NCBI GenBank assembly: GCA_937898685.1
Contig: CALEJT010000023.1
Location: forward strand, 12,934-76,933
From: an uncultured Gammaproteobacteria bacterium
GTDB taxonomy: Bacteria > Pseudomonadota > Gammaproteobacteria > Pseudomonadales > Pseudohongiellaceae
Direction: 5' to 3'
DNA length: 64,000 nt
Shown: piece by piece, positions 51,389-60,023 of the stretch
Position numbering within the stretch: the stretch's first letter is position 1
Layout: the number at the start of each line of letters is the position of its first letter
The notes under the pieces: generated by a model
The model's database searches: none
Told to the model about the DNA's origin: nothing
The model's input: only the letters and a program-made list of their open reading frames with translations
Program-made: the position numbers and the translations under genes

Positions 51389-52921
51389 ATGAAACTACGA
51401 GGCTGGTTACTGGCGTTCCTGCTGGGTTCGGCAAATGTCGCCGTCGCACAATTGCCGCCCCAAACCGAGGAACGGCCGGCATTGGTGGTGCTCGTGGTGG
51501 TCGACCAGATGCGCTACGACTACCTGACGCGCTTCGGCCACGAGTTCGACTCCGGCCTCAAGCGCCTGTTGCAGGAAGGAGCCGTGTTCACCAACGCCAA
51601 CTATGAAGCGGCACCCACCATGACGGCGGTCGGCCATTCCACCATTCTCAGCGGCGCAACGCCATCGGTAAGTGGCATTGCGGGCAACACCTGGTACGAG
51701 CGGGCCGAAGGCCGCAACGTGACCAGCGTCTTCGACGACGAAGTCACCGCACTCGGCGGCGGCAACGGTGCTTCGCCGAAACGTCTGGCCGTGACCACCG
51801 TCGGCGACGAGCTCAAGTATTCAGGCAAGGGCGGCAAGGTCTTCGGTGTGTCCCTGAAGGACCGCAGCGCCATCCTGCCTGCCGGCCGCACCGCCGATGG
51901 CGCGTTCTGGCTCGTCGACGGCCAGTTCGTCTCCAGTTCCTGGTATTTCGAGCAGCTTCCCGCCTGGGTCACCCGCTTCAACGATGCCAAGCCCGCCGAC
52001 AAATTTGGAGGTGTCACGTGGGTGGACGTAGTGATGCCCGAGCCCGGCCCCGAACTCTACGACGCCATCGACTCCTCGCCCTTTGCCGACCAACTCGTGC
52101 TCGACTTCGCCCGCACACTGCTGGTGGAGGAAGGACTGGGTTTGGACGAAGCGACTGATCTTCTGTCCGTCAGCTTCTCCGCCGTCGACTACGTCGGCCA
52201 CGCCACCGGCCCCGACACGCCGCGCATGCACGACATGATCCTGCAGATCGACAAACGCATCGGCGCACTGATGGAAGCCGCCGAACGGCAGGCCGGGGAG
52301 GGCAAAGTGCTGCTGGTGCTCACCGCCGATCACGGGGTGTCGCCGGTGCCGGAAGAGAACATGGCCAAGGGTTTGCCGGGCGGTCGCTACAACACGCGCG
52401 GTGAACGTGAGGCGGTCGAAGCTGCCCTCACTGCCGCCTTCGGCGAAGGTTCCTACATCGAAGCGAATGGCGAGATGGGCCTCTACCTCAACGCCGATCC
52501 GGTCCCGGGCAAGAAGATCCCCTTCGAAGAACTGCAGCGCGTCGCGGCGGAAACGTTGCGCCAGCAACCGCACGTCTCGCGCGTCTACACCCGCGCCGAT
52601 CTCGAACGCGGTCTGATCTCAGGTGATCGCATCGATCGTCGCGTCTACAACGGCTTCAGCCCGCGTCATTCGCCCGACGTGCTCGTGGTGCACGAACCCA
52701 ACTGGCTCGGCAACGGCTTCGGTGGCACCACGCACGGTTCCCCCTACAGCTACGACACACACGTGCCGGTGATCTTCTGGGGTCCGTCGTACCTGGTGAA
52801 GCCGGGCCTCTATCATGACGACGTCGCCGTGCATGACATCGCACCGACGCTCGCCTCGATGCTCGGCATCGCCACGCCCAGCGGCGCGCAGGGGCGCGTA
52901 CTGAGCGAGATCATTCCTTGA
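51389..52921 (+). CDS. PafA-type alkaline phosphatase family protein
   Basis: A 510-residue exported metallo-phosphatase. Signal peptide ending VAVA. Asp39 (VVVDQMRYDY) and the nucleophile Thr85 (GHSTILSG) form the first metal site; DYVGHATGPD and LTADHGVSPVPEE supply the other ligands, and GTTHGSPYSYDTHVP the final His. It frees phosphate from organic esters outside the inner membrane. AGGTGGAGG precedes ATG 51389. Confidence 0.92.
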   Translation: MKLRGWLLAFLLGSANVAVAQLPPQTEERPALVVLVVVDQMRYDYLTRFGHEFDSGLKRLLQEGAVFTNANYEAAPTMTAVGHSTILSGATPSVSGIAGNTWYERAEGRNVTSVFDDEVTALGGGNGASPKRLAVTTVGDELKYSGKGGKVFGVSLKDRSAILPAGRTADGAFWLVDGQFVSSSWYFEQLPAWVTRFNDAKPADKFGGVTWVDVVMPEPGPELYDAIDSSPFADQLVLDFARTLLVEEGLGLDEATDLLSVSFSAVDYVGHATGPDTPRMHDMILQIDKRIGALMEAAERQAGEGKVLLVLTADHGVSPVPEENMAKGLPGGRYNTRGEREAVEAALTAAFGEGSYIEANGEMGLYLNADPVPGKKIPFEELQRVAAETLRQQPHVSRVYTRADLERGLISGDRIDRRVYNGFSPRHSPDVLVVHEPNWLGNGFGGTTHGSPYSYDTHVPVIFWGPSYLVKPGLYHDDVAVHDIAPTLASMLGIATPSGAQGRVLSEIIP

Positions 52922-52930
52922 GGCTTTGAA

Positions 52931-54049
52931 TCAGGACGAGTGGGCGCGCGAATTCTTGTCGAGCCGGAACACCAGGGGTTGGGTTCCGGTCGCCGCCCAC
53001 TCGGCGCGTTGGATGACGTCGGTCACCACCTTGTGATGCGGCGACAGCACGCAGACGGGATCGGTGTTACTGGCATCGCCCGTCAGTAGATAGGCCTGAC
53101 AGCGACAGCCGCCATAATCCTTTGCCTTTTCCGGACAGGAGCGACAGGGCTCCTTCATCCAACCATCGCCGCGATAGCGGTTGAAGGCTTCCGAGTCGTA
53201 CCAGATCGTTTCCAGCGAGGCGTCGCGCACGTTGGGAAAATCCAAGCCCGGCAGCATGCGCGCTTCGTGACAGGGCAGGGCGACACCATCGGGCGCGATG
53301 TTGAGGAAGATCTTGCCCCAACCATTCATGCAGGCCTTCGGCCGCGAGGCGTGATAGTCGGGCACGACGAAGTAGAGCTTCATCTTGTTGCCGTGTGCGC
53401 GACGGAAGTCGTTGACGATGGCTTCGGCCTTGTCGAGCTGCGCCTGTGTCGGCACCAGGTGCTCGCGATTGAGCAGGCTCCAGCCGTAGTACTGCGTGTT
53501 GGCGAGTTCGACGTAATCCGCTTCCATCTCCAGCGCGAGCGCGAGGATCTTGTCGACGTGATCGAGGTTCAATCGATGCAGCACGACGTTGAGCACCATC
53601 GGGTAGTCGTACTGCTTCACCAGCCTGGCGACGTTCTTCTTCAACTCGAAGGTCTTGGTGCTGGAAAGGAAGTCGTTGAGTTCGCGCGTGGAATCCTGGA
53701 ACGACACCTGGATGTGATCGAGCCCGCCTTCCTTGAAGGCGGCGATGCGTTTTTCGGTAAGGCCGATGCCGGAGGTGAGCAGGTTGGTGTAGAAGCCGAG
53801 TTGGCGTGCTTCGCGCACGATGATCTCGAGATCGTCGCGTAGAAGAGGTTCGCCACCGGATAGCCCCAACTGCACTGCACCGAGCGCACGCGCTTCGCGC
53901 AGTACGCGCAGCCATTCCTCAGTGCTCAGTTCCTTGCCGATGGTGTCAGCGTAGTCGAGCGGGTTGTAGCAGTAGACGCAATGCAGCGGGCAGCGATAGG
54001 TGAGCTCGAGGTTGAGCCACTGCGGAAAGGCGATGCCTTCACGTGCCAT
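52931..54049 (-). CDS. pqqE: PqqE, PQQ radical SAM enzyme
   Basis: A 372-residue enzyme that cross-links the Glu and Tyr of PqqA. The radical SAM cluster Cys are C20, C24 and C27 (YRCPLHCVYCYN). The C-terminal SPASM domain has PCRSCPEKAKDYGGCRCQ for auxiliary clusters. It overlaps pqqD by 11 bases at the end of the operon. It faces the alkaline phosphatase gene. Confidence 0.96.
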   Translation of the reverse strand: MAREGIAFPQWLNLELTYRCPLHCVYCYNPLDYADTIGKELSTEEWLRVLREARALGAVQLGLSGGEPLLRDDLEIIVREARQLGFYTNLLTSGIGLTEKRIAAFKEGGLDHIQVSFQDSTRELNDFLSSTKTFELKKNVARLVKQYDYPMVLNVVLHRLNLDHVDKILALALEMEADYVELANTQYYGWSLLNREHLVPTQAQLDKAEAIVNDFRRAHGNKMKLYFVVPDYHASRPKACMNGWGKIFLNIAPDGVALPCHEARMLPGLDFPNVRDASLETIWYDSEAFNRYRGDGWMKEPCRSCPEKAKDYGGCRCQAYLLTGDASNTDPVCVLSPHHKVVTDVIQRAEWAATGTQPLVFRLDKNSRAHSS

Positions 54050-54338
54050 CGCTCACCTCGATCCAGCCGTGATCGCGCGCCAGTGCCAGGGCTGCGATGA
54101 CGTCCGCGCGCAGATCGGGTTCATTGAAGGTGCGCTGCAGGTCGCCGACGATGGCGCCGATGCTCTGCTTGCCATCGATACGGCGCATGATCTCCGCCGC
54201 ACTGCCATTGAGTTCCACGCGACCCTCGGGATAGAGCAGCACCCAGGTCTGCGGCACTTCCTCCCATTGCAGACGCAGGCCGCGCGCGAGCGCCGGAATC
54301 TGCGTGTCGTTCAATTCAGGCGACCTTGCGTCGGGCAT
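54039..54338 (-). CDS. pqqD: PqqD, PqqA peptide chaperone
   Basis: A 99-residue protein that binds the PqqA peptide and presents it to PqqE. RGLRLQWEEVPQTWVLLYPEGRVELNGSAAEIMRRIDG is the PqqD fold. It overlaps both pqqC and pqqE, so translation is coupled. Confidence 0.94.
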   Translation of the reverse strand: MPDARSPELNDTQIPALARGLRLQWEEVPQTWVLLYPEGRVELNGSAAEIMRRIDGKQSIGAIVGDLQRTFNEPDLRADVIAALALARDHGWIEVSDGT

Positions 54339-55065
54339 CGGCCACCTCCACCAGTTGTTCGGGGCTCAGATAGTTGAAGGCCATGGCATCGAGCATGGTC
54401 CACAGCACGTCGAGTTTGAACTGCAGGATTTCGAGTGCGCGTTCCTGTTGCGGACGCGTGGTGAAGTAGTCGAGCGTCACGGTGAGGCCTTGTTCGACGT
54501 CACGCCGCGCCTGACTCACGCGCATGCGGAAGTACTTAAGCCCTTCCGGCTTGATCCAGGGATAGTGCTCGGGCCAGGTGTTGAGACGCTGCTGATGGAT
54601 GTGCGGCGCGAAGAGCTCGGTGAGCGAGGCGCACACGGCTTCCTGCCACGGTTGCTGCCGTGCGAAGTTCACATAGGCATCGACCGCAAAGCGCACACCG
54701 GGCAACACGTGTTCGAGCGACAGTGTTTCTTCACGCGTGAGACCCACCGCTTCGGCCAACTGCAACCAGGCTTCGATGCCGCCCGGATCATCGCCATGAC
54801 CATCGTGATCGAGGATGCGCTGCACCCAGCCGCGGCGTACTTCGCGATCGGGGCAGTTGCTGATCACCGCGCCATCCTTCAGCGGAATGTTGATCTGATA
54901 GTAGAAGCGGTTGGCGACCCAGAGCTGCACCTGGCGCTGCGTCAACTTGCCGCTGTTGAGCAGCACGTTGAAGGGATGATGGATGTGATAGCCCTTGCCC
55001 TTGTCGCGCAGTTGCGCCTCGAACTCGGCGCGGCTCCAGGCTGCGGCGGTATTGGCAGCGCTCAT
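54316..55065 (-). CDS. pqqC: PqqC, pyrroloquinoline-quinone synthase
   Basis: A 249-residue cofactor-less oxidase that completes PQQ by ring closure and oxidation. HPFNVLLNSGKLTQRQVQLWVANRFYYQ and HDGHGDDPGGIEAWLQLAEAVGL hold the active-site His, Arg and Tyr. ATG 55065 is chosen over an 18-codon extension on family start. Confidence 0.96.
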   Translation of the reverse strand: MSAANTAAAWSRAEFEAQLRDKGKGYHIHHPFNVLLNSGKLTQRQVQLWVANRFYYQINIPLKDGAVISNCPDREVRRGWVQRILDHDGHGDDPGGIEAWLQLAEAVGLTREETLSLEHVLPGVRFAVDAYVNFARQQPWQEAVCASLTELFAPHIHQQRLNTWPEHYPWIKPEGLKYFRMRVSQARRDVEQGLTVTLDYFTTRPQQERALEILQFKLDVLWTMLDAMAFNYLSPEQLVEVADARRKVA

Positions 55066-55075
55066 GTGTCCCCCG

Positions 55076-55987
55076 TCAAAGCATGATGTCCATCCCGTCG
55101 TAGGCCACTTCGATGCCATGCTGCGTCAGCGTCGCACGCTCGGGTGAGTCCTCGTCGAGGATGGGATTGGTGTTGTTGATGTGAATCAGGATCTTGCGCG
55201 GCTTGGTCAGCGGCGCGAGGACTTCGATCATGCCGCCCGGCCCGCTCTGCGGCAGATGGCCCATGTCGAGCGCACGCTTCTGCGACAGGCCGAGCGTGAT
55301 CATTTCGTCGTTGGTCCAGCAGGTGCCATCCACCAGCAGGCAATCGGCTTCGCGCATTGCGGTGAGAATCGGGTCATCGATGCGCTCGAGCCCCGGTGCG
55401 TAGAAAAGCGTGCGGCCGGTGCGGGTGTCGGTGATGCACAGGCCCAGGTTGTCGCCTTCATGCGGATCGTTGCGATGCGGCGAGTAGGGCGGCGCCTTGC
55501 CGTACACCGGCAAGGGTTTGAACAAGAGATGCTCGGCACCTTCGACGGTGAAGCCCGCGCCACGTGGATCGATGCGATGCCAGCGCACCTCGCAGTAGTG
55601 ATCCAGGATCTTGAGCAGTGGATTGGTGCTGGTGAGATCACCGTGGACCTGCTCGGTGCAATAGAGATTGAGCACCTTGCCTTCGCGCAGGCTGAGCAGG
55701 CCCGTCGTGTGATCGATCTGTGAATCCATCAGCACCACACCGACGATGCCGGTGTCGCGTGGCGCACGTGCCGGCTGCAGCGCAGGGAAGTCGCGGATCT
55801 GTTTCAGGATGTCGGGCGAGGCGTTCAGCAGCACCCAGTGGATGCCATCACTACTGATGGCGAGCGAGGACTGCGTGCGCGGCTGGGCGCGCAGAGTGCC
55901 CTTGCGGAGGCCGTCGCAGCGCGGGCAATTGCAGTTCCATTGCGGAAAACCGCCACCGGCGGCAGAGCCGAGTACACGTACGTGCAT
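55076..55987 (-). CDS. pqqB: PqqB, metallo-beta-lactamase-fold PQQ protein
   Basis: A 303-residue protein of PQQ maturation, probably a hydroxylase acting on the cross-linked intermediate. The start MHVRVLGSAAGGGFPQWNCNCPRCDG with its Cys set is the PqqB signature. DSQIDHTTGLLSLREG and LLVDGTCWTNDEM are the metal-fold motifs. It begins 75 bases after pqqA, past a hairpin. Confidence 0.96.
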   Translation of the reverse strand: MHVRVLGSAAGGGFPQWNCNCPRCDGLRKGTLRAQPRTQSSLAISSDGIHWVLLNASPDILKQIRDFPALQPARAPRDTGIVGVVLMDSQIDHTTGLLSLREGKVLNLYCTEQVHGDLTSTNPLLKILDHYCEVRWHRIDPRGAGFTVEGAEHLLFKPLPVYGKAPPYSPHRNDPHEGDNLGLCITDTRTGRTLFYAPGLERIDDPILTAMREADCLLVDGTCWTNDEMITLGLSQKRALDMGHLPQSGPGGMIEVLAPLTKPRKILIHINNTNPILDEDSPERATLTQHGIEVAYDGMDIML

Positions 55988-56017
55988 CGCGGGAACTCTT
56001 CGGAAATTCGGGAAATG

Positions 56018-56054
56018 AAAAAAGGACGCGACGGGATACTGCGCCGCCGCGTCC
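56018..56054 (-). terminator. Terminator-like hairpin between pqqA and pqqB
   Basis: On the minus strand, GGACGCG and CGCGTCC flank a 17-base loop and are followed directly by six T. It sits just after the pqqA stop and before pqqB, so it would end most transcripts after pqqA and let a fraction read into pqqBCDE. Confidence 0.75.
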
Positions 56055-56062
56055 CACCGTCT

Positions 56063-56134
56063 TTAACGGTTGGCGACGTACATGGTCACTTCGAAGCCGA
56101 AGCGCACGTCAGTGAACGAAGGTTTGGTCCACAT
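56063..56134 (-). CDS. pqqA: PqqA, PQQ precursor peptide
   Basis: A 23-residue peptide beginning Met-Trp-Thr-Lys-Pro and ending in Ala-Asn-Arg. Glu15 and Tyr19 (EVTMY) are the residues fused into PQQ. AGAGGAAAAG lies upstream of ATG 56134. It is the first gene of pqqABCDE. Confidence 0.96.
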   Translation of the reverse strand: MWTKPSFTDVRFGFEVTMYVANR

Positions 56135-56254
56135 AGTCTTTTCCTCTGATCCCGGCGAACCGGGGATGTTGAAGGATGAGGCCGTACCACGACCTCGCAA
56201 CGATTGTGGGTGGCGGGGGAAGTCGGAACAATGCGCGAAACTGCGCGATAGTCC

Positions 56255-56271
56255 CTAATGAAAATCATTAG
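56255..56271. promoter_or_regulatory. Fur-box-like palindrome between pqqA and the histidine kinase gene
   Basis: CTAATGA-AAA-TCATTAG. Its inner 15 bases match 14 of 15 central bases of the E. coli 19-bp Fur consensus (centre TAATGATAATCATTA). It lies 64 bases from the kinase start and 121 from pqqA, so it could affect either. Confidence 0.5.
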
Positions 56272-56334
56272 ACGCCGAGGGCTCGCCCTGCATGGCGGCT
56301 CGACGCACTGGGGAAGTGCAGTAACATCGCCCGC

Positions 56335-57516
56335 ATGTCGTTACGCTCCTCCATCAATTGGCTCATCACGCTCGTGATGCTGCTCTTCGTGCTGTCGCTG
56401 GCCGCGCTGCAGATCACCAGCGCGCGACGCTCGACCGCAGCGGAAATGGAAGCCGCCACGCAGGTGACGGGGCAGCTCCTGCGCAGCGCCATCAACAACG
56501 AGTTCCTGCAGCACGGCACGGTCACTCCGCAGGCGATCGCGACCTACCTCGAACGTGTCGGCCGTATCCGCGCGCATGACATCACGGTGCTGGATGCCAA
56601 TGGTGAAGTGCTGCATCAAAGCCCGCCCTCGCCCTGGAAGTCGGGGCGCTTCGCGCCCGCGTGGTTTGCCGGTCTGGTAGCACCACCGGTGGAGGAAATC
56701 ACCGTGCCGCTCGCTGGCGGCGAGCTGCGCATTCTGCCCGACAACTCGCGCATGGTGGTCGATGCCTGGGACGAACTGTTGAGTCTGTTCTGGCTGTCCT
56801 TGGTGCTCTTCACCCTGCTCAACCTGCTGGTGTTCTGGTTCGCGGGGCGCGCCCTCAAGGAGAACCGGGTGTGGTTGCAACTGATTCAGCGGCGTGTGGA
56901 AGAAGAGCGCCGCAACCTCGCGCATGAACTGCATGACGAGATCGGCCAATCGCTCACCGCCATCAAGACCATCGCCACCACGCTCGTCAGCAAGACGCGC
57001 GAGAAGGCGCCCGAGCTGCACGATACCGCGAAGATGATCGTCGACGTCTCGGCCGAGATGTATGACGCCATGCATGGTCTGGTACGACGTCTGCGTCCGC
57101 TCGTGCTCGACAAGCTCGGCCTGCAGGCCGCACTGCAGGAATTGTTGGAACTGCAACAGCAACGCAATCCGCAATTGCGTCTTACCTTGAAGACGGAGGG
57201 CGATCTGACGCGCGTGAGTCCAGAAGTCGCCATCGTGGCCTATCGCATCGTGCAGGAAAGTCTCACCAACGTCGTGCGTCATGCGGGAGCGACCGAAGCC
57301 GAGGTGCGCGTGGAGGCCGGCACCAAGCTCAGCGTGAGCGTGCGCGACAACGGCAAGGGTTCTTCCGCCAGTTCGCAGGGTCAGCAGGAACGCTATGGTC
57401 TGCTCGGCATGCGCGAGCGCGCGGAAAGTGTGGGCGGAAGTTTCCACTGGCACTCCGATCAGGGCGTGCGCGTGGATGCGAGTTTGCCCTTGCAGGCACA
57501 GGGAGGCGTGGTGTGA
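56335..57516 (+). CDS. NarX/UhpB-type sensor histidine kinase
   Basis: A 393-residue membrane kinase. Two membrane helices (about 9-28 and 147-170) enclose a periplasmic sensor. A HisKA_3 dimerisation domain has the phospho-His in RRNLAHELHDEIGQSLTAIKT; the ATPase part has VQESLTNVVRHAGA and YGLLGMRERAESVGG. It is coupled to the response regulator by a 4-base overlap. Divergence from pqqA suggests control of PQQ or of PQQ-dependent dehydrogenase genes. Confidence 0.9.
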   Translation: MSLRSSINWLITLVMLLFVLSLAALQITSARRSTAAEMEAATQVTGQLLRSAINNEFLQHGTVTPQAIATYLERVGRIRAHDITVLDANGEVLHQSPPSPWKSGRFAPAWFAGLVAPPVEEITVPLAGGELRILPDNSRMVVDAWDELLSLFWLSLVLFTLLNLLVFWFAGRALKENRVWLQLIQRRVEEERRNLAHELHDEIGQSLTAIKTIATTLVSKTREKAPELHDTAKMIVDVSAEMYDAMHGLVRRLRPLVLDKLGLQAALQELLELQQQRNPQLRLTLKTEGDLTRVSPEVAIVAYRIVQESLTNVVRHAGATEAEVRVEAGTKLSVSVRDNGKGSSASSQGQQERYGLLGMRERAESVGGSFHWHSDQGVRVDASLPLQAQGGVV

Positions 57517-58151
57517 GCAAGATTTCCGTGATGTTGGTCGACGACCATGCCGTGGTGCGCATGGGCTTCAAGCTGCTGTTGCAGGAAGCGGCCGACATCG
57601 AAGTGATCGCTGAAGCTGCCACGGGCGAAGAAGCGCTGAAGCAATATGGTGAAGTCACGCCCGACGTCATCGTGCTCGACATCTCCATGCCCGGCATGGG
57701 CGGACTCGAAACCGTGCAGCGTCTGCTCGCCAAGGATCTCAGCGCCAAGATCCTCATCCTCTCGGCGCACGAAGATAGCGTGCATCCGCGGCGTCTGCTC
57801 AAGGCGGGCGCACGTGGTTATCTCTCCAAGCGCAGCGCCCCGGGTGAATTGATTCAGGCCATCCAGGCGGTGGCGGCGGGGCAGATCTACATCGATCCCA
57901 CGCTGGCGCAGGCGATGGCGGTGGAACAACTCACGGGTTCACAAAACCCGGTGGACGTGCTCACCGATCGCGAGTTCGAAGTGTTCATGGCTCTGGCCAA
58001 AGGCCAATCGGTGGCGCGTATCGCCGCCACGCTGTTTCTGAGCCCACGCACCGTTGGCACGCATCTGTACAACATCAAACAGAAACTGAAAGCAGAGAAC
58101 GCCGCCGAACTCACCTTGATCGCGCTGCGTAATGGTCTGTTGGAACCCTGA
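57513..58151 (+). CDS. NarL/FixJ-type response regulator
   Basis: A 212-residue regulator, GTG start inside the end of the kinase gene. The receiver domain has D10-D11, phospho-acceptor Asp56 (VLDISMPG) and Lys in LSKRSA. The LuxR-type helix-turn-helix is LTDREFEVFMALAKGQSVARIAATLFLSPRTVGTHLYNIKQKL. It resembles regulators that control PQQ-alcohol dehydrogenase genes in pseudomonads. Confidence 0.9.
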   Translation: MSKISVMLVDDHAVVRMGFKLLLQEAADIEVIAEAATGEEALKQYGEVTPDVIVLDISMPGMGGLETVQRLLAKDLSAKILILSAHEDSVHPRRLLKAGARGYLSKRSAPGELIQAIQAVAAGQIYIDPTLAQAMAVEQLTGSQNPVDVLTDREFEVFMALAKGQSVARIAATLFLSPRTVGTHLYNIKQKLKAENAAELTLIALRNGLLEP

Positions 58152-58672
58152 TGCGCTTCGTTCATTGCACGCACGCCAGACATACCGAAGAGATCCGCGC
58201 GATCTTCAACGAAGCCATTCTCAACACCACGGCGCTGTTCGATTACGAACCGCGTTCTTCCGCCCTGCTCGAATCCTGGTTCGCCGTGAAGGAAGAGCAG
58301 GGCCATCCCATCATCGGCATCGAAGCCGACGACGGCACGCTGTTGGGTTTTGCCAGCTATGGCATGTTCCGCAGTTGGCCGGCGTACAAGTACACGGTCG
58401 AGCACTCGGTGTACGTGCACAAGGAGCATCGCGGCAAGGGTTTGGGGCGGCGGCTACTGGAGAAGTTGCTCGAGGAGGCCGAAGCGCGCGACGTGCACGT
58501 AATGGTCGGTGTGATCGAAAGCAGCAACACCGGCAGCATCGCGCTGCATGAGGCACTCGGCTTCACGCACGCGGGCACGCTCGAAGAGGTGGGATTCAAA
58601 TTCGGTCGCTGGCTGGATGTGAGTTTCTACCAGCGCGTGCTGCGCACGCCGATGCAGCCGGTCGATGGCTAG
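58151..58672 (+). CDS. GNAT acetyltransferase, phosphinothricin-acetyltransferase-like
   Basis: A 173-residue enzyme. IFNEAILNTTALFDYEPRS and VYVHKEHRGKGLGRRLLEKLLEEA (acetyl-CoA loop) and IESSNTGSIALHEALGFTHAGTLEEVGFKFGRWLDV are typical of the Pat/Bar/MddA group, which acetylates methionine sulfoximine or phosphinothricin. Its start shares one base with the regulator's stop, so it may be co-transcribed. Confidence 0.88.
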   Translation: MRFVHCTHARHTEEIRAIFNEAILNTTALFDYEPRSSALLESWFAVKEEQGHPIIGIEADDGTLLGFASYGMFRSWPAYKYTVEHSVYVHKEHRGKGLGRRLLEKLLEEAEARDVHVMVGVIESSNTGSIALHEALGFTHAGTLEEVGFKFGRWLDVSFYQRVLRTPMQPVDG

Positions 58673-58675
58673 GGC

Positions 58676-59173
58676 TTACTGGCCCGTGGTCTGGCTGACC
58701 AAACGTGTCGCCAACTGGCAGCTTTCCATGTCGAGTTCGATTTCCTTGTCGAACAAGGAACCGCCATCGGCGATGTTCTGATCCATCCACTCGCTGTAGC
58801 CGAGCATCAGGGTCTTCAGTTCATCGAGCGTGGCTTCTTCCAACGCACCGACATCGATGTCTTCACCGGTACGCGCCTTGTGGTCGATGGACTCGATGCG
58901 CAGGCTGTGTTCGATGAAGCGGTTGGCCTGATCACGGTACAGCTGCGACATCTCGGGTGAGAAATCGGAGGTGAGGCCGGACAGCGTCATGGACAGCGCG
59001 GTGCAGCGGGTCATGACGTCCGACAGGCTTTCCGCGTCCTGGCGGCCGAGGCTGCCCACGAGCAGTTCGGCAATCGGTTTCCATTCGGGACGGTCGGCCA
59101 TGACGGGTGCCGCACCGAGGGACAACACCACGGAAACTGCCAGCGCCGGCAGGCGAAAGGAGCGGGAAGTCAT
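58676..59173 (-). CDS. Exported protein of unknown function
   Basis: Not recognised. 165 residues. Signal peptide cleaved near VMA-DRPEW. The mature protein looks all-helical and acidic, with two Cys (RCTALS, SCQLATR) that may pair. It converges on the GNAT gene with a 3-base gap. Confidence 0.6.
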   Translation of the reverse strand: MTSRSFRLPALAVSVVLSLGAAPVMADRPEWKPIAELLVGSLGRQDAESLSDVMTRCTALSMTLSGLTSDFSPEMSQLYRDQANRFIEHSLRIESIDHKARTGEDIDVGALEEATLDELKTLMLGYSEWMDQNIADGGSLFDKEIELDMESCQLATRLVSQTTGQ

Positions 59174-59318
59174 AGGAAAGGTACCGTGGCGGAGGGACTT
59201 GGGGGGCAGCCTAACGCTTTTGCGGGGCGGTTTGAAAGGAAAGAATGTGCAACTTGCCCGGCTGGGCCCCAGGGTTTGAGGCCGATCAGGGCCGGAATCG
59301 ATCAGATTGCGGGGGCCT

Positions 59319-59354
59319 GAAACGCAAGAGGCGGACCGGTGGCCCGCCTCTTGC
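59319..59354 (-). terminator. Terminator of the ydbH-ynbE-ydbL operon
   Basis: An 11-bp perfect stem, GCAAGAGGCGG/CCGCCTCTTGC, with a 9-base loop. On the minus strand GTTTC follows. It lies 21 bases after the ydbL stop. Confidence 0.7.
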
Positions 59355-59374
59355 TGCTGCGGATGAGTAAGTGG

Positions 59375-59719
59375 CTACTTCTTCTGCCACTGCCCTGACG
59401 GCTGCTGGATGTAGACACCAGCGGGGGCGTTGGCACGCAGCTTCTCGGCCGACAGGATGCCCACCTGCTCGATGGTGATGCCGTTCTTCTTGGCGAGGTC
59501 GGCATAGACTTGGCGGCGACCTTCGTTGGTGCTGTTCACGAGTGCCTGCACTTCCGCGCTCGGGTTGTTGGTGACGGCGGCGACATAGCCATCCACCTTC
59601 TCACCGATGAGGCCTTGTGCCTTGGCTTCATCCAAGGTCAGCGCCAGCGCCAGGTTGGCGCTCAGCGCCAGCAGCATTGCGAAGAACCAGGCTGCCTTGT
59701 GATTGATAAAGTTTTTCAT
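59375..59719 (-). CDS. ydbL: YdbL family periplasmic protein (DUF1318)
   Basis: A 114-residue exported protein. Signal peptide ending ALA; the mature part LTLDEAKAQGLIGEKVDGYVAAV and AEVQALVNSTNEGRRQVYADLAKKNGI is the DUF1318 signature. In E. coli it modulates the YdbH-YnbE bridge. It follows ynbE by 27 bases. Confidence 0.92.
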   Translation of the reverse strand: MKNFINHKAAWFFAMLLALSANLALALTLDEAKAQGLIGEKVDGYVAAVTNNPSAEVQALVNSTNEGRRQVYADLAKKNGITIEQVGILSAEKLRANAPAGVYIQQPSGQWQKK

Positions 59720-59746
59720 GCGTTGCTCCAGATGGCGTAGCGGGCC

Positions 59747-59935
59747 TCAGAACAGATCGGAGTTGGCGGCAAAAACTTCATCCAGTTCCTGATCCACCTT
59801 CACACGTACCTCGTGGTCGATGCGTACGTTGAGATTGATGGTAATCGGCTCTCTGGGTGCGGCCAATTGTACGGTCGGCGTGCAGGCTGCCAGCCAACAG
59901 AGTGAAAGAAGAACCAATCCTTGTGCGAGTTTCAT
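59747..59935 (-). CDS. ynbE: YnbE-like outer-membrane lipoprotein
   Basis: A 62-residue lipoprotein (lipobox LAAC) with the YnbE motif ITINLNVRIDHEVRVKVDQELDEVF. In E. coli YnbE stacks by beta-strand addition on YdbH to bridge to the outer membrane. ATG 59935 is chosen for the signal peptide; 59971 would add 12 unlike residues. Confidence 0.9.
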   Translation of the reverse strand: MKLAQGLVLLSLCWLAACTPTVQLAAPREPITINLNVRIDHEVRVKVDQELDEVFAANSDLF

Positions 59936-60023
59936 ATACGGTGCCCCCTCGGGTTTGGGCATAGTATCCACCGCCGTAGCTGAACGCTACATGAAAGCCG
60001 CAGCGGCCCACATGTGAGCCGTT

